Source of the DNA: Acetobacter sp.
GTDB lineage: Bacteria; Pseudomonadota; Alphaproteobacteria; RF32; CAG-239
NCBI GenBank assembly: GCA_023665325.1
Contig: JAMPED010000007.1
Span: forward strand, 46,598 to 79,690
DNA: 33,093 bases
Direction of reading: 5' to 3'
In this document: piece after piece, positions 21,779 through 30,481 of the stretch
Layout: each line of letters begins with the position of its first letter
How positions within the stretch are numbered: position 1 is the stretch's first letter
Program-made: the position numbers and the translations under genes
Notes under the pieces: model-generated
Told to the model about the DNA's origin: nothing
Database searches by the model: none
What the model saw: the letters and a program-made list of their open reading frames with translations, nothing else

Positions 21779-24082
21779 ATGATTGAACCTGTAAATTTGC
21801 ATAAAAAACCGGAACCCAAACCTTTTGAGTTTTTATTAAAGGCAACGAATCATTTTCACGATAGAATTTTTCGGGCTATGTTTGTTTCACTATTATTCGT
21901 GCTCGATTTTGTTTTATTTGTTTATTCGATTAACGGAAGAGTATTGGAAAATGGTGTTATCAATGAAGCGATGATATATATTGGTGGCGGTTTCTTTGCT
22001 GTTATGTTAGTGCTGATGCTGCTGTTATCTTTTTCAGGGATGGCGCAGAATGTGGTTTGCGGGTTATTTGCGATGATAATCGCTATTCTCTTTTTAGATC
22101 AGTTCGCATTGTTTGATGTGAGCAATTTTATTGAAATGTGGTTAATAGAGCACGCTAGCTTTTTAACTTTTATCACGATTATTCCTTCAAATTGGATGGT
22201 GGGGTTATTTTTATTTTTGGTTATCTTTTTTGCTTTTCGTTCTTCATTAGTTATCTTTTTTTCAGTAATGGGACTTATCTGCTCGGTCGGGTTGGGCGTT
22301 TACCAAACTGAAATGGTGATTGTTAAAGAGAATGAGTATGATACGGTTAAAGAGTTGAATGCATCAAATCAAGACACCAGAGAGAATAATATTGTTTATC
22401 TGATGGCTCCTAAATTTCCTTCTTATCATTTTTTAAGTACGATTAAAGATGTTAATTTCCGCGAGTTGCGCGATATGATGGTTGGTTTTTATGCTGTTAA
22501 TGGGTTTGAGATTTATCCGAATGCATTTGTGCAAAGAGCTGATACGGTTAGTAATATTGTGGATGTATATAATTTGGTTAATTATGCTAGTACATCCAGT
22601 GGTATTCGCGGGTATGCTGAAATTTTGAATGATTGGGACTTTGTGCACGGTAAACTGGATACGAATGCTTTAGAAGACAATAAGCTCTATGAAGCATTAG
22701 CAAAAGCAGGTTATAAAACTAGTAGTTATGCAATGCCTGGCTTTAATTTCTGCTATAAAGGTGGGGATATGTTTACGGATCGCTGTGTTATGAAACATAC
22801 TCACCCAGTGTCACTTTATGACAAGAAGAGTTCACTTGAGAAAAATGTTTTTGCATTGCTGGGCGAATGGGTGTTAAGTTTCAAGAATCGTGAATTGAAA
22901 TCTGTAGCAAAAATGCTGATGGATATGTCGTCACTTAAAGGTATGCGGATAATTTCTGAAAATCGTCGTCTTTCTATTGAAGGAGCTCCGGCTGTATTTG
23001 ATGAGTTATATGAAGATTTTGCCGGTGATAAAAATGGGGTGGCGTATATGACATTTGTGGAATTGCCATCTGATTTGTATATTTATGATGAATTTTGTAA
23101 TCTTAAGCCTAGAAAAGATTGGGTTTCGTTAAAAGATAATACACTTTATACTGGTGGTATTGATTTGAAGCGCAAAGCATACGCAGACCAAGCAAAATGC
23201 TTGCTTGGAATGATGCAGATGTTTATGGAGAAGATGTATCAAAATGATAAGTTACAAAATACTGATATTATTGTTCACGGGGTTAGTCCATTGCGCGAGC
23301 TGGCTGGTATGCCTGCAGGACAATATGGAAACTTTGTAGCAGATAAGCTTGTTAGCCTTGGAATACGCAAAGGTAAATCTCCGGCATTTTTAGTTAATAC
23401 AGATATTTGTTTGGCGAGTGATTTGGTTCGTTCGCAGATGTTGGGAGAAAAGCATTGTTACACGATTGATAATATGAAAATGTCAACAGAAGATGCGCTA
23501 AATTTGACACAGAATCTTGTTAATAATTCTGTGATTCGAGGGAGTAAAATTACAAATATTGCGGCAGAGTATCGTGATTGGTATGAAGAATTTAGGAAGA
23601 AAAGTTCTTATTATCAAGCGTGGGAAAAGCAGTTTATGGAAAAATCTCAACCGCTGCCTGTGGTGGAAGATTATGAGGTTATACAAGAAGAACCAATGGA
23701 AGCGGTAGAGATTGTTACGGAGCCGACCCCTCAGATTGCAGAGGAAGAAATTGTGTCAGAGGTAGAGGAAACTGTAGATGCAAAACCGGAAGTTTTAGAA
23801 ACATCTACGGGAGATGCTGTCAGTGATGCAATGGTTACTGAGAAGGACGTGGATGCATCGCAAGAAGAAGTTGCTCCAGAAACCGAGCAGTATGTTCCAG
23901 AAGAAAATGTATTGGAAACGGTGGCTCCATCTGAAGAGATTGTCGATGATGGTGCGCGCGCTTCGGAAATTGATGAGGTTGATTTGAGTGTTCCGACACA
24001 AACAATTGAAGCCAATGTTGTAGATGAAGTAGACCAGATTCAAGAAGAAAATGTTGAGCCTATTGCTCCGGAGATAGAATAA
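21779..24082 (+). CDS. 5-TM protein with degenerate sulfatase-like domain, possibly YejM/PbgA-like
   Basis: 767 aa. Five hydrophobic segments (about 33-50, 62-85, 88-108, 134-156, 158-178) precede a periplasmic domain. Its layout follows the alkaline-phosphatase/sulfatase fold: NIVYLMAPKFPSYHF near 204, LYEALAKAGYKTSSYAMPGFNF, AYMTFVELPSD, then AYADQAKCLLGMMQMFMEKM and NTDIIVHGVSP near 495. The metal and nucleophile motifs (D-G after the first strand, DHG near the last) are missing, so catalysis is doubtful. The last 140 or so residues are an acidic Glu/Val/Pro-rich tail. E. coli YejM has the same 5-TM plus sulfatase-like plan and is encoded near yejABEF; here yejEF follow at once. The ATG follows GAAGAGGAAAAG. 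The YejM link is inference. Confidence 0.72.
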   Translation: MIEPVNLHKKPEPKPFEFLLKATNHFHDRIFRAMFVSLLFVLDFVLFVYSINGRVLENGVINEAMIYIGGGFFAVMLVLMLLLSFSGMAQNVVCGLFAMIIAILFLDQFALFDVSNFIEMWLIEHASFLTFITIIPSNWMVGLFLFLVIFFAFRSSLVIFFSVMGLICSVGLGVYQTEMVIVKENEYDTVKELNASNQDTRENNIVYLMAPKFPSYHFLSTIKDVNFRELRDMMVGFYAVNGFEIYPNAFVQRADTVSNIVDVYNLVNYASTSSGIRGYAEILNDWDFVHGKLDTNALEDNKLYEALAKAGYKTSSYAMPGFNFCYKGGDMFTDRCVMKHTHPVSLYDKKSSLEKNVFALLGEWVLSFKNRELKSVAKMLMDMSSLKGMRIISENRRLSIEGAPAVFDELYEDFAGDKNGVAYMTFVELPSDLYIYDEFCNLKPRKDWVSLKDNTLYTGGIDLKRKAYADQAKCLLGMMQMFMEKMYQNDKLQNTDIIVHGVSPLRELAGMPAGQYGNFVADKLVSLGIRKGKSPAFLVNTDICLASDLVRSQMLGEKHCYTIDNMKMSTEDALNLTQNLVNNSVIRGSKITNIAAEYRDWYEEFRKKSSYYQAWEKQFMEKSQPLPVVEDYEVIQEEPMEAVEIVTEPTPQIAEEEIVSEVEETVDAKPEVLETSTGDAVSDAMVTEKDVDASQEEVAPETEQYVPEENVLETVAPSEEIVDDGARASEIDEVDLSVPTQTIEANVVDEVDQIQEENVEPIAPEIE

Positions 24083-24169
24083 AATTTGGTTAATTGTTGA
24101 TTAAATACTTGTCAAAGCCTGAAAACTATGTTAACTCCTAGATAAATTTTAGTGAAGGCAATAGAATTT

Positions 24170-25165
24170 ATGCAGATTAGCAAGTATATTAAAAATAAAC
24201 GTTCACAAGCAGCGCTGTTTTTATTAAGTATTGTGCTGCTTTTTTCGTTGTTTGCAGAATTGATTGCCAATGATAAACCAATTGTGCTAAAATATCAGAA
24301 TGAATATTATTTTCCGATTTTTAAGGTTTATACAGATGCTCGGTTTGGGGGGGATTTTCCCACAGAGGCAAACTATAAAGATCCTTTTATCCGTTCAAAT
24401 ATTGAGACAGAGGGATATATGGTTATGCCATTTATTGAGTTTTCATATAATACGGTTGATTATGAACTCAATGAGCCATTTCCTGCGGCACCTTCTAAGC
24501 GACATTGGTTGGGTACAGATGAAGAAGGGCGGGATATTTTAGCACGACTTTTGTATGGTATTCGATTGTCATTTGTATTTGCTCTTTTGCTGACAGTTTT
24601 ATCGTCGTTGATTGGAATTTTTATTGGAGCAATACAAGGATATTTTGGTGGTAAAATTGATATTATTTTGCAACGAGTGATTGAAATTTGGGATTCTATG
24701 CCGCAGATGTTTGTGCTTATTATTGTGGCGAGTGTATTTGTGCCAAGTTTTTGGACGTTGCTGCTAATTTTGTTATTATTTTCGTGGACAGAGTTGACCG
24801 GAATGGTGAGAGCAGAGTTTTTGCGGGCTCGGCAATTTGAATATGTGAAGGCTGCTCGGGCTATTGGGGTAGGTAATTTTCGAATTATGTGGCGGCATAT
24901 TTTACCCAATGCGTTGGTGACGACGATAACATTTGTACCGTTTATTATGGCTGGAGCGGTGGTCGCTTTGACGGCTTTAGATTTTTTAGGTTTAGGGTTA
25001 GGGTATAATTATCCCTCGTTGGGTGATTTGGTGCGGCAAGGTAAAGATAATCTGCAGGCGCCGTGGATAGGTTTGAGTGTCTTTTTTGTGTTGTCGTTAT
25101 TGCTGACTTTACTGATATTTATCGGTGAGGGTGTTCGTGATGCGATGGATAAGAGGAAGAGATGA
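24170..25165 (+). CDS. yejE: ABC transporter permease YejE
   Basis: 331-aa inner-membrane permease of the peptide/microcin C importer. The N-terminus has LFAELIANDKPIVLKYQNEY and YFPIFKVYTDARFGGDFPTEA, then FPAAPSKRHWLGTDEEGRDI, near-diagnostic for YejE; the first periplasmic loop is longer than in DppC/OppC. The coupling loop EYVKAARAIGVGNFRIMWRHILPNA matches the EAA motif. The end IFIGEGVRDAMDKRKR matches too. The ATG at 24170 is preferred to a GTG at 24152, neither with a strong ribosome-binding site. The stop overlaps yejF by 4 bases. yejA and yejB are not upstream, unlike E. coli. Confidence 0.92.
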   Translation: MQISKYIKNKRSQAALFLLSIVLLFSLFAELIANDKPIVLKYQNEYYFPIFKVYTDARFGGDFPTEANYKDPFIRSNIETEGYMVMPFIEFSYNTVDYELNEPFPAAPSKRHWLGTDEEGRDILARLLYGIRLSFVFALLLTVLSSLIGIFIGAIQGYFGGKIDIILQRVIEIWDSMPQMFVLIIVASVFVPSFWTLLLILLLFSWTELTGMVRAEFLRARQFEYVKAARAIGVGNFRIMWRHILPNALVTTITFVPFIMAGAVVALTALDFLGLGLGYNYPSLGDLVRQGKDNLQAPWIGLSVFFVLSLLLTLLIFIGEGVRDAMDKRKR

Positions 25166-26748
25166 TGGAACCGATTTTAGATGTCAAGAGTTTGAACGTA
25201 CGTTTTATCCGAGAAGATGGCGGATTGTTTTCTGCTGTGTATAACAGTAGTTTTTCGGTATATGCTGGAGAGGTTTTGGCAATTGTTGGCGAATCTGGCT
25301 CGGGGAAGTCTGTAACAGCGCTTTCGCTTATGGGGTTGATTGACCCGAAAAAGGTACTTTATAAAAGTACGAATTCAATTGAATTTGAAGGACGAGAGTT
25401 GACGGCTCTTTCAGAAAGGGAGTGGCAGAATATCCGAGGGGATAAAATCAGTATGGTTTTTCAGGAGCCAATGAGTTCACTTAATCCGTTAATGAAAATT
25501 GGTGCACAGATTGCAGAGATTATTTGTGTACATAAAAAGGTTTCAGAACGAAAAGCATACGCACGCGCTCGTTATTTATTGCGTTTAGTTGGGATTGAAA
25601 ATGCAGATGACCGAATGAATGCATATCCGTTTGAACTTTCTGGTGGGCAGCGGCAGCGCGTGATGATTGCGATGGCAGTTGCGAATAATCCAAAAATTTT
25701 GATTGCTGATGAACCGACAACAGCTCTTGATGTGACGGTGCAAAAACAGATTTTGGAACTGATTTTGCATCTGAAAGATAAGCTCAAGATGGCGGTTATT
25801 TTCATTTCGCACGATTTGGGGGTGGTACGAAAAATTGCGAATCGTGTGATTGTGATGCGACAAGGGGTGATTGTGGAGCAGGGAAGTGTGGGAAATATTT
25901 TCAATGCTCCTGTGCATCCGTATACGAAAGAGCTGTTGACTGCGTTTCGTAAAACGTCTGTATGTGAAGATTTTAAAACTCGCAAGTTGATGGAGGCACG
26001 TCATTTAAAAGTATCTTTTCCTTTGAAAAAAAATCTGTTTGGTAAGGTTTTGAAGGAAATTTGTGCAGTGAAAGATGTTTCTTTGGCTCTCTATGAAGGT
26101 AAGACGTTAGGAATTGTTGGCGAATCTGGTTCGGGAAAAACAACACTAGGGATGTGTTTGGCAGATTTGATTACGTATCGTGGAGAAATTTTGACTGCTA
26201 AGTCGGTACGAATCCGTAATGAAAAAGATTTTAGAAAAAATGTACAAGTAGTTTTTCAAGATCCATATAATTCACTTAATCCTCGAATGACAATTGGTGA
26301 GATTATTGGTGAGGGAATTAGAGTACATTTTCCGAAGTTGGATAAAGATAAGCGGCGTGAACGTGTGTTGCAGGTATTGACATCGGTCGGGTTGGGAGAC
26401 GAGGCGATTTTAGAACAATATCCGCACGAGTTTTCAGGAGGACAACGACAGCGTATTGCGATAGCACGGGCGTTAGCGATAGAGCCAAAAATTATGATTT
26501 TAGATGAGCCAACTTCAGCATTAGATGTGACTGTTCAGGCGGGAATTATCAAATTACTTAAAAAAATTCAGAGTGAAACAGGTATTTCGTATTTGTTTAT
26601 TTCACACGATATGCGTGCCGTTAGGGCAATTGCTCACGAGGTGATTGTGATGCGTGGTGGAGAAATTGTGGAACAAGGAACAGCTATGCAAATATTTAAT
26701 TATCCACAGTCTGACTATGCAAAGGAATTGATTAATGCGGCGATTTGA
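25162..26748 (+). CDS. yejF: ABC transporter ATP-binding protein YejF (two fused ATPase domains)
   Basis: 528 aa with two complete nucleotide-binding domains. Domain 1 has Walker A GESGSGKS (about 40), signature LSGGQRQR and Walker B ILIADEPT. Domain 2 has GESGSGKT (about 320), FSGGQRQR and MILDEPTSALD, each followed by a switch histidine (ISHD). Both carry the oligopeptide-transporter sequence VHPYTKELL or a relative of it. Fused domains in one chain are typical of YejF, which drives uptake of peptides such as microcin C through YejBE. Translation is coupled to yejE (ATGATG at 25162). The periplasmic and YejB partners must be encoded elsewhere. Confidence 0.93.
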   Translation: MMEPILDVKSLNVRFIREDGGLFSAVYNSSFSVYAGEVLAIVGESGSGKSVTALSLMGLIDPKKVLYKSTNSIEFEGRELTALSEREWQNIRGDKISMVFQEPMSSLNPLMKIGAQIAEIICVHKKVSERKAYARARYLLRLVGIENADDRMNAYPFELSGGQRQRVMIAMAVANNPKILIADEPTTALDVTVQKQILELILHLKDKLKMAVIFISHDLGVVRKIANRVIVMRQGVIVEQGSVGNIFNAPVHPYTKELLTAFRKTSVCEDFKTRKLMEARHLKVSFPLKKNLFGKVLKEICAVKDVSLALYEGKTLGIVGESGSGKTTLGMCLADLITYRGEILTAKSVRIRNEKDFRKNVQVVFQDPYNSLNPRMTIGEIIGEGIRVHFPKLDKDKRRERVLQVLTSVGLGDEAILEQYPHEFSGGQRQRIAIARALAIEPKIMILDEPTSALDVTVQAGIIKLLKKIQSETGISYLFISHDMRAVRAIAHEVIVMRGGEIVEQGTAMQIFNYPQSDYAKELINAAI

Positions 26749-26776
26749 TGAAAATTTGGTTTTAGGGAGGCATACT

Positions 26777-27739
26777 ATGTTATCAGTGATTATTGCGGTT
26801 TATAATGAAGAAGGAACACTTAAAAAACTTTATGCTGAAATTAAAAAAAATATAGATTTACTGATAAAAGAGAAACGGATTGACGGGTATGAGATTTTGT
26901 TTGTTTCAGATGGAAGTACAGATAAGTCGGAAGAGATTATTCGGGAGGTGATTGAGCTGGATGCCAATGTGAAATTGGTTTGTTTTCGGCGAAATTTCGG
27001 TAAGTCTAAAGCTTTGCAGTTTGGGTTTAAGCGTGCGTTGGGGGATGTGATTATTACGATGGATGCGGATTTGCAAGATGATCCGAAGGAATTTTCTCGT
27101 TTTCTTGATAAGCTTGATGAGGGGTATGATTTGGTTTCTGGGTGGAAATATAATCGTTTAGACCCGCTTGAAAAAAGATTGCCGTCTAAATTGTTTAATT
27201 GGGTAATATCTAAGTTTTCAGGAATTGCTATTCATGATTTTAATTGCGGGTTTAAGGCTTATCGTCAAGAGGTAGTGAAGAGTGTGAATGTGTATGGTGA
27301 GTTTCACCGCTATATTCCAGTACTTGCGATGCGTAATGGGTTTAGAGTAACGGAAATTCCAGTTACTCATCATAAACGAGAGTTTGGTAAGTCTAAGTTT
27401 GGGGCAGAGCGTTATCTGCGTGGGTTGTTTGATGCATTGTCTGCGATGTTTTTATTAAAATATTGGGATAGGCCTATGTATTTTTTTGGTAAAATTGGGC
27501 TGATGTTATTTTTGTTAGGCTTTTTAATCTGTTTATATTTGAGTATTCTCTGGTTTGGTGGAGAGAGTATAGGGCAGCGACCTTTGCTTATTTTAGGAGT
27601 GTTGTTTATTCTGGTTGGTGTGCAGTCTGTTTCGTTGGGTTTGATTGCTAATATTATTGTTGATCAATCTGGTGGTCGGCGGGAAAATGAACTTTGTGTT
27701 AGAGAAATTGTGGGAAGAAAAACGGATGATAGAATATAA
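26777..27739 (+). CDS. GT2 polyprenyl-phosphate glycosyltransferase, GtrB/DPM1-like
   Basis: 320 aa. The start is ATG at 26777, six bases after GGGAGG; an earlier ATG at 26735 lies at the end of yejF and has no ribosome-binding site. The GT-A domain has SVIIAVYNEEGTLKKLY, VSDGSTDKS, MDADLQDDP (metal-binding DxD) and HHKREFGKSKFG. Two C-terminal membrane segments (about 233-260 and 268-295) place it at the inner membrane. GtrB enzymes load a sugar onto undecaprenyl phosphate. The gtrA flippase and a GT-C gene are encoded just downstream, which supports this role; ArnC-like activity cannot be excluded. Confidence 0.9.
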   Translation: MLSVIIAVYNEEGTLKKLYAEIKKNIDLLIKEKRIDGYEILFVSDGSTDKSEEIIREVIELDANVKLVCFRRNFGKSKALQFGFKRALGDVIITMDADLQDDPKEFSRFLDKLDEGYDLVSGWKYNRLDPLEKRLPSKLFNWVISKFSGIAIHDFNCGFKAYRQEVVKSVNVYGEFHRYIPVLAMRNGFRVTEIPVTHHKREFGKSKFGAERYLRGLFDALSAMFLLKYWDRPMYFFGKIGLMLFLLGFLICLYLSILWFGGESIGQRPLLILGVLFILVGVQSVSLGLIANIIVDQSGGRRENELCVREIVGRKTDDRI

Positions 27740-28349
27740 TACTGGTAATATGGAGAAATATGGTAGTAGAAATCCATTAAAACAGTTTATGATTAAAAAG
27801 TTTTTAGCTAAACTTTTTGAGGTATTGCAGGGATTTAATAGGGAAGCACCGATGAGTTTGCTTGATGTGGGGTGCGGGGAAGGATTTATTGCTAATTTTT
27901 TGTATGATAATTTGGCAGATACTCAAATAACTGCGTGCGATTTTTTTTATGAGGCGCTTATTAAGGCAAAGGAAGGGAATACTCGTTCTATTTGTTTTGA
28001 GCAGGCAGATATTATGATGCTGAAATATCCGGAAAATAGTTATGATGTGGTTATAGCGACAGAAGTTTTAGAGCATTTGGAAAATCCGAAAAAGGCTTTG
28101 GCAGAGTTGATGCGTGTAGCACGCCGTGCGGTGGTGGTTTCTGTTCCGAGTGAACCGTTTTTTTGTTTGGGAAATTTGGCTTGTGGAAAAAATATTAAAC
28201 GTCTCGGTAATCCTATAGACCATATAAATCATTGGACATATGGTGGATTTAAGCGGTTTTTACGTGGTAATATACAGGGGGGGGTATCTATTGCCGAGTA
28301 TAATTGTTTGGTCTGGACTTTGGCGGTTATTCAAAAAGATGAAAATTGA
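27726..28349 (+). CDS. Class I SAM-dependent methyltransferase
   Basis: 207 aa. Motif I is LLDVGCGEGFI, followed by ITACDFFYEALIKAK (acidic residue for SAM ribose), QADIMMLKYPENSYDVVIATEVLEHLENP (Methyltransf_11/25-type), and LMRVARRAVVVSVPSEPFF. The C-terminal region has HINHWTYGGFKRFL. The ATG at 27726 overlaps the GT2 gene by 14 bases; 27750 (MEKYGS) is an alternative. Set between gtrB-like and gtrA genes, it could methylate a sugar or the lipid-linked intermediate; this is context only. Confidence 0.87.
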   Translation: MIEYNTGNMEKYGSRNPLKQFMIKKFLAKLFEVLQGFNREAPMSLLDVGCGEGFIANFLYDNLADTQITACDFFYEALIKAKEGNTRSICFEQADIMMLKYPENSYDVVIATEVLEHLENPKKALAELMRVARRAVVVSVPSEPFFCLGNLACGKNIKRLGNPIDHINHWTYGGFKRFLRGNIQGGVSIAEYNCLVWTLAVIQKDEN

Positions 28350-28779
28350 GATTTCTAAATTTTTGCAAAAGGAGTTTTTTCGCTATCTTATCGGCGGGGT
28401 AGGGGTAACGCTGTTAAATGCGGTGGTTTATACAATGTTACTGTTTGCCGGTATGAAGTTTTATTTAGCTAATCTTATTGCGCTTGTTGTGGCTAAAGGG
28501 TGTGGTTATTTTGTGAATAAATATTTTGTGTATCAGACTACAGAACTTAGCTATAAACAAACACTTGAAGAAGCCGGAAAATATTTCTTTTACAGAGGAA
28601 TAACCGGTGTATTAGATTATGCGTTGTTGTTTGTTTTTGTGCAGTTTCTTGGTTGGCATCCGCTGTATATGAAATATTTGGTGATGGTGATTGTAATTAT
28701 TTTAAACTATTTGTTTTCTAAATATATGGTTTTTAAAAAGAGTGATGTTGTGGAAAAGTCTGATGTTGAAAAAATTTAA
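28339..28779 (+). CDS. GtrA-family polyprenyl-phosphate-sugar flippase
   Basis: 146 aa with four membrane segments. The family start FFRYLIGGVGVTLLNAVVYTML is followed by ANLIALVVAKGCGYFVNKYFVYQT and, at the end, NYLFSKYMVFKKS, all typical of GtrA, which moves undecaprenyl-phosphate sugars across the inner membrane. The ATG at 28339 overlaps the methyltransferase stop by 11 bases. A longer frame from 28240 adds sequence that lies inside the methyltransferase gene and is not family-like. Confidence 0.9.
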   Translation: MKIEISKFLQKEFFRYLIGGVGVTLLNAVVYTMLLFAGMKFYLANLIALVVAKGCGYFVNKYFVYQTTELSYKQTLEEAGKYFFYRGITGVLDYALLFVFVQFLGWHPLYMKYLVMVIVIILNYLFSKYMVFKKSDVVEKSDVEKI

Positions 28780-30442
28780 TCGATTTTATGTTTTATTTTT
28801 TATTCTTTTAGTTTTAAATATCGGAATGGTTTTATTTCATTATGGGCAAAAAGATGGTTTTCATATAGATGAAATTTTTAGTTTTGGGCATGCGAACAGT
28901 ACACAAGGGGCTTTTTTAGCTCCAACGGTTGAGTCTCATTTTTATGAAAAAGATGTGTCTGTATTGTATAATCAGTGGTTTGATGGAAAAGTTTTTCATA
29001 ATTATATAACTGTGCAGCCGGAGGAACAATTTCGTTATGGGCATATTTTTGAAAATTTGAAAAAGAGTACACATCCTCCGCTTTATTATATGCTTTTGCA
29101 TACGGTGTGTTCGTTTTTTCCGGAGCAGTTCAGTAAGTGGTTTGGTGCGGGAGTAAATATTGCATTATGGGTGGCACTGTTAATTATGCTGTTTAAGCTT
29201 GCGGAGCTGCTGTTGGAAGATGAGTTTTTGGCGATGATGGCGGTTACTTTTTACGCTTTTTCGGAGGCGGGAATAGATACGGTTTTGTATATTCGAATGT
29301 ATATTTTGCAGACGTTGTTTGCCGTGTGTTTGCTGTATGAAATTGTTAAAATGCTTAAAGAAAATGAAGCGGATAATAAGAGACTGTTTTTGATATTTTT
29401 GTATTCATCTTTAGGTATGTTAACACAATATTCCTCACTTGTGTTTTCGTTTCTTGCAGCAGGTACGGGGGGGGGAATATTATTCTTGCGTAGAAATTGG
29501 AATTTGTTGTTTAGGTATGCGGTGGTAATGGCTTTTAGTCCATTAGTTTTGTTTGTACTTTTTCCAACAGCTTGGAATGTGTTGTTGTATTCAGCAAGAG
29601 GGGAGGAGCTTATTAGGAAGATAACACCTTCTTCGACGATGGTTGATACTTTGGCGAATGATACAATGCAAAGTAGAATTTGGGAAATGTTGTGGCAGGT
29701 TGATTTGTGGCTAAATCAGATGTTTTATTCCGGTATGTGGCGTGTTTATATGCAACAGTTATTGAGTTTTTCCTATTTGCCGCTTTGGTTTGTTTTATTG
29801 TTTCTGGGTATTTGTGTTAAGTGGAAGCGAGCTGATGCGACGGTATGGTATATTTTGATTAATTGTGTATTGATGAGCGCTTTTCTTAACGGATATATGC
29901 CACCGATGTATGAATTTTCTGTGCGGTATTATATGCTTTTATTACCGTTAGTGTCGGTTTTGACGGTATACTTTCTTAAAGGATTGCTGGTTTGTTTTGA
30001 GCTTTCTTCTAAAAGGGTTTATGTTTTGCTTGGGGTGTTTGTGTTGGCTAATTCTTTGTTAGTGGATTTTGGTAAGAAGAGTGCTTTTACTTTTAATTAT
30101 GATGCGAATACAGAGCGATTTTTGGAAGAGGTTAAGCAACGTGATGTGGTAGTATTTACGGAAACTTCTTTTATGTATTTGGAGCTTGTTGCGGCTCTTT
30201 ATGACAGTCATCAAATTTTGTTGGCAGATAAGTCTTGTAAGAAAGATTATGCTGAGGATATTAGAGAACATAAGGGGGCGTATGTTTTGTTTTTTAATGC
30301 GGATGCACGTAGATGTGTTTCTTGTGCGCCCAAATACAAAACGTCGATTTGTCAGACTTTGAGAAAAGAGTTACAATATAAATTTTTAGTGCGTGTCGGA
30401 GAGCGCTATTATGATGTATATGAGGTTTTAAATGAAGTATGA
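28763..30442 (+). CDS. GT-C fold membrane glycosyltransferase, PMT_2-like
   Basis: 559-aa protein with about ten to twelve membrane segments. After the first segment comes KDGFHIDEIFSFGHAN, with an acidic pair in the loop that GT-C enzymes use for catalysis. THPPLYYMLLHTVCSFF follows (the HPPLYY motif of PMT_2-like proteins). A periplasmic C-terminal portion contains RRCVSCAPKYKTSICQTL, four cysteines in a short span. It overlaps the gtrA stop by 17 bases and ends at a strong terminator. It is probably the enzyme that consumes the flipped lipid-linked sugar. The acceptor is unknown. Confidence 0.82.
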   Translation: MLKKFNRFYVLFFILLVLNIGMVLFHYGQKDGFHIDEIFSFGHANSTQGAFLAPTVESHFYEKDVSVLYNQWFDGKVFHNYITVQPEEQFRYGHIFENLKKSTHPPLYYMLLHTVCSFFPEQFSKWFGAGVNIALWVALLIMLFKLAELLLEDEFLAMMAVTFYAFSEAGIDTVLYIRMYILQTLFAVCLLYEIVKMLKENEADNKRLFLIFLYSSLGMLTQYSSLVFSFLAAGTGGGILFLRRNWNLLFRYAVVMAFSPLVLFVLFPTAWNVLLYSARGEELIRKITPSSTMVDTLANDTMQSRIWEMLWQVDLWLNQMFYSGMWRVYMQQLLSFSYLPLWFVLLFLGICVKWKRADATVWYILINCVLMSAFLNGYMPPMYEFSVRYYMLLLPLVSVLTVYFLKGLLVCFELSSKRVYVLLGVFVLANSLLVDFGKKSAFTFNYDANTERFLEEVKQRDVVVFTETSFMYLELVAALYDSHQILLADKSCKKDYAEDIREHKGAYVLFFNADARRCVSCAPKYKTSICQTLRKELQYKFLVRVGERYYDVYEVLNEV

Positions 30443-30446
30443 AAAA

Positions 30447-30478
30447 ACACCGCCAAATAAATTGGGCGGTGTTTTTTT
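30447..30478. terminator. Bidirectional terminator between the gtr-like block and the GH13 gene
   Basis: CACCGCC (30448-30454) pairs with GGCGGTG (30465-30471) across a 10-nt loop, with A-runs and T-runs on both sides. It ends both convergent transcripts. Confidence 0.92.
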
Positions 30479-30481
30479 AAT

